Shown here: positions 63,056 through 64,000 of the stretch, in pieces
Layout of the letters: every line of letters starts with the position of its first letter
How positions within the stretch are numbered: the stretch's first letter is position 1
Origin: Trogon surrucura
Lineage: Eukaryota > Chordata > Aves > Trogoniformes > Trogonidae
Direction of reading: 5' to 3'
Assembly (NCBI GenBank): GCA_020746105.1
Contig: CM036618.1
Coordinates: 122,747,280-122,811,279 of the forward strand
DNA: 64,000 nucleotides
Program-made: the position numbers and the translations under genes
Notes under the pieces: model-generated
The model's input: the letters and a program-made list of their open reading frames with translations, nothing else
Told to the model about the DNA's origin: nothing
Databases searched by the model: none

Positions 63056-63064
63056 CTTAAATAT
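63056..63064 (-). promoter_or_regulatory. TATA-like element of the LTR promoter
   Basis: The minus strand reads atatttaag here, about 90 bp downstream of a CCAAT box at 63156-63152. This is the expected arrangement of a U3 promoter. Activity is unknown. Confidence 0.5.
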
Positions 63065-63253
63065 GTTTTTCACAGAGGCGTTCCTCTGCTATCACCTTAC
63101 TGATAGGCTCAGCCTTGGCCAGCGGCGGGTCCCTCTTTGTAGCCGGCTGGCATTGGCTCTATCAATCTTGGGGAGCTTCTAGCAGCTTCTTACAGAAGCC
63201 ACCCTGCAGCTCCCCCCCCCGCCGCTGAAATCTGGCCAGGCCAAACCAAAACA

Positions 63254-63258
63254 CACCT
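63254..63258. repeat. Target-site duplication, right copy
   Basis: cacct directly right of the LTR terminus, identical to 62066-62070. Confidence 0.9.
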
Positions 63259-63839
63259 TTTGAAAATGTTCTTTTCTGCCTGAGAATATCCATCGGCATC
63301 AGTTGCCATCTGCCCCAGTTCCTCTATTTCAGCTCAGAGGGCCTATGATTCCGCTGTAGCTGTCAGCCAAACTCCAGCTGTAAAAACACAAGCTGGTTTA
63401 GACTGACGGATGCAAGATATTTCTTCACCATAGACAGATCATGTCCTGCGTTCCCTTAAAGCATTCTTCTGCGACAGGAATGCTGTTTGGCGCAACTCTG
63501 TGCCCTGGGGAATGTTTGAATTGATTTTCATTTATTTATTGTCACTGTGTTTCAATTTATTTTCCAGCTAATCCCGCCTCTTTGAGTGTTTTACCTTTAA
63601 AAAGCGGCAGAACAAAACAGAAACATCATCCAAAAGCTGCAGCAAACTATGTAACTAGAGATAAGGACTCTGCCTGAGCAGTATAATAATCCTGTCGACT
63701 TTCTGCATTCTAGACAAAGCTTTCCAAGTTGTCAGAAGTGTCACTGACAAAGGGACACAACAACCCCTTGAAGATGCAGCAGACCACCAGGAAATCAAGC
63801 TCTGAAATGGGTCTCCAAGTAAGATGAAGTCCCACTTTA

Positions 63840-64000
<161 letters not shown>

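Larger units (their letters stand above)
62071..63253 (-). mobile_element. Solo LTR of an endogenous retrovirus
   Basis: The element has TG...CA ends (tg at 62071, ca at 63252-63253) and is flanked by an exact 5-bp target-site duplication, cacct, at 62066-62070 and 63254-63258. No internal retroviral genes are present, so it is a solo LTR left by recombination. On the minus strand, in transcription order, it has a CCAAT box (63156-63152), a TATA-like atatttaag (about 63064-63056) and an AATAAA (62258-62253) near its 3' end, which fixes its orientation as the same as PLCB1. The GC-rich middle contains about 50-bp tandem units. The 5-bp duplication is typical of class III (ERVL-like) elements, but the class is inference. 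Confidence 0.93.

Noticed and set aside
62424..63182. Overlapping open frames of 80-157 codons on both strands
   Set aside because: They lie wholly inside the solo LTR, overlap on several frames, and owe their openness to GC- and CpG-rich tandem units. No retroviral protein motifs are present.

Overview
The window looks like vertebrate nuclear DNA from a bird. It is AT-rich and intron-dominated, with no prokaryotic-style gene packing. It holds several 5'-truncated CR1 LINEs, the characteristic avian retrotransposon, with typical CR1 3' tails. It also holds one complete solo LTR of a type I associate with birds outside the chicken lineage; that lineage placement is inference from memory of the repeat family.

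The only protein-coding gene I can support is on the minus strand at the right end. Five consecutive exons (about 63912-64000, 60641-60717, 60460-60549, 58343-58400 and 57145-57231) have canonical acceptors and donors. They join in frame into 133 codons of the lysine/glutamate/glutamine-rich coiled-coil C-terminal domain of phospholipase C beta 1 (PLCB1). The first exon runs off the window. The last visible exon ends at the point where mammalian PLCB1 splits into its alternative a and b C-terminal tails. I found neither tail in the window, so positions 1-57144 are best read as a very long 3' intron of PLCB1, transcribed right to left, possibly with intergenic DNA further left.

Layout from left to right: 1-11.6 kb has no recognisable gene. 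At 11.60-11.82 kb a plus-strand open frame has a good acceptor and donor (candidate exon, unidentified). At 18.35-18.58 kb there is a cysteine-rich small ORF of unknown status. Hairpins lie at 20.33-20.44 and 21.26-21.29 kb. CR1 fragments lie at 32.80-32.86 (+), 34.78-35.15 (-), 42.82-43.22 (+), 47.90-48.74 (-) and 49.73-50.62 kb (+). The last two are arranged head to head around a 1-kb segment open on both strands. PLCB1 exons follow at 57.1-64.0 kb, and a 1183-bp solo LTR with a 5-bp target-site duplication sits in the intron at 62.07-63.25 kb.

The LTR lies in the same orientation as PLCB1 and carries CCAAT-like, TATA-like and AATAAA signals on that strand, so it could act on the host transcript. 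No CRISPR, operon, tRNA or rRNA features were seen. Most open frames in the window are chance frames in intronic DNA or belong to the dead CR1 copies.
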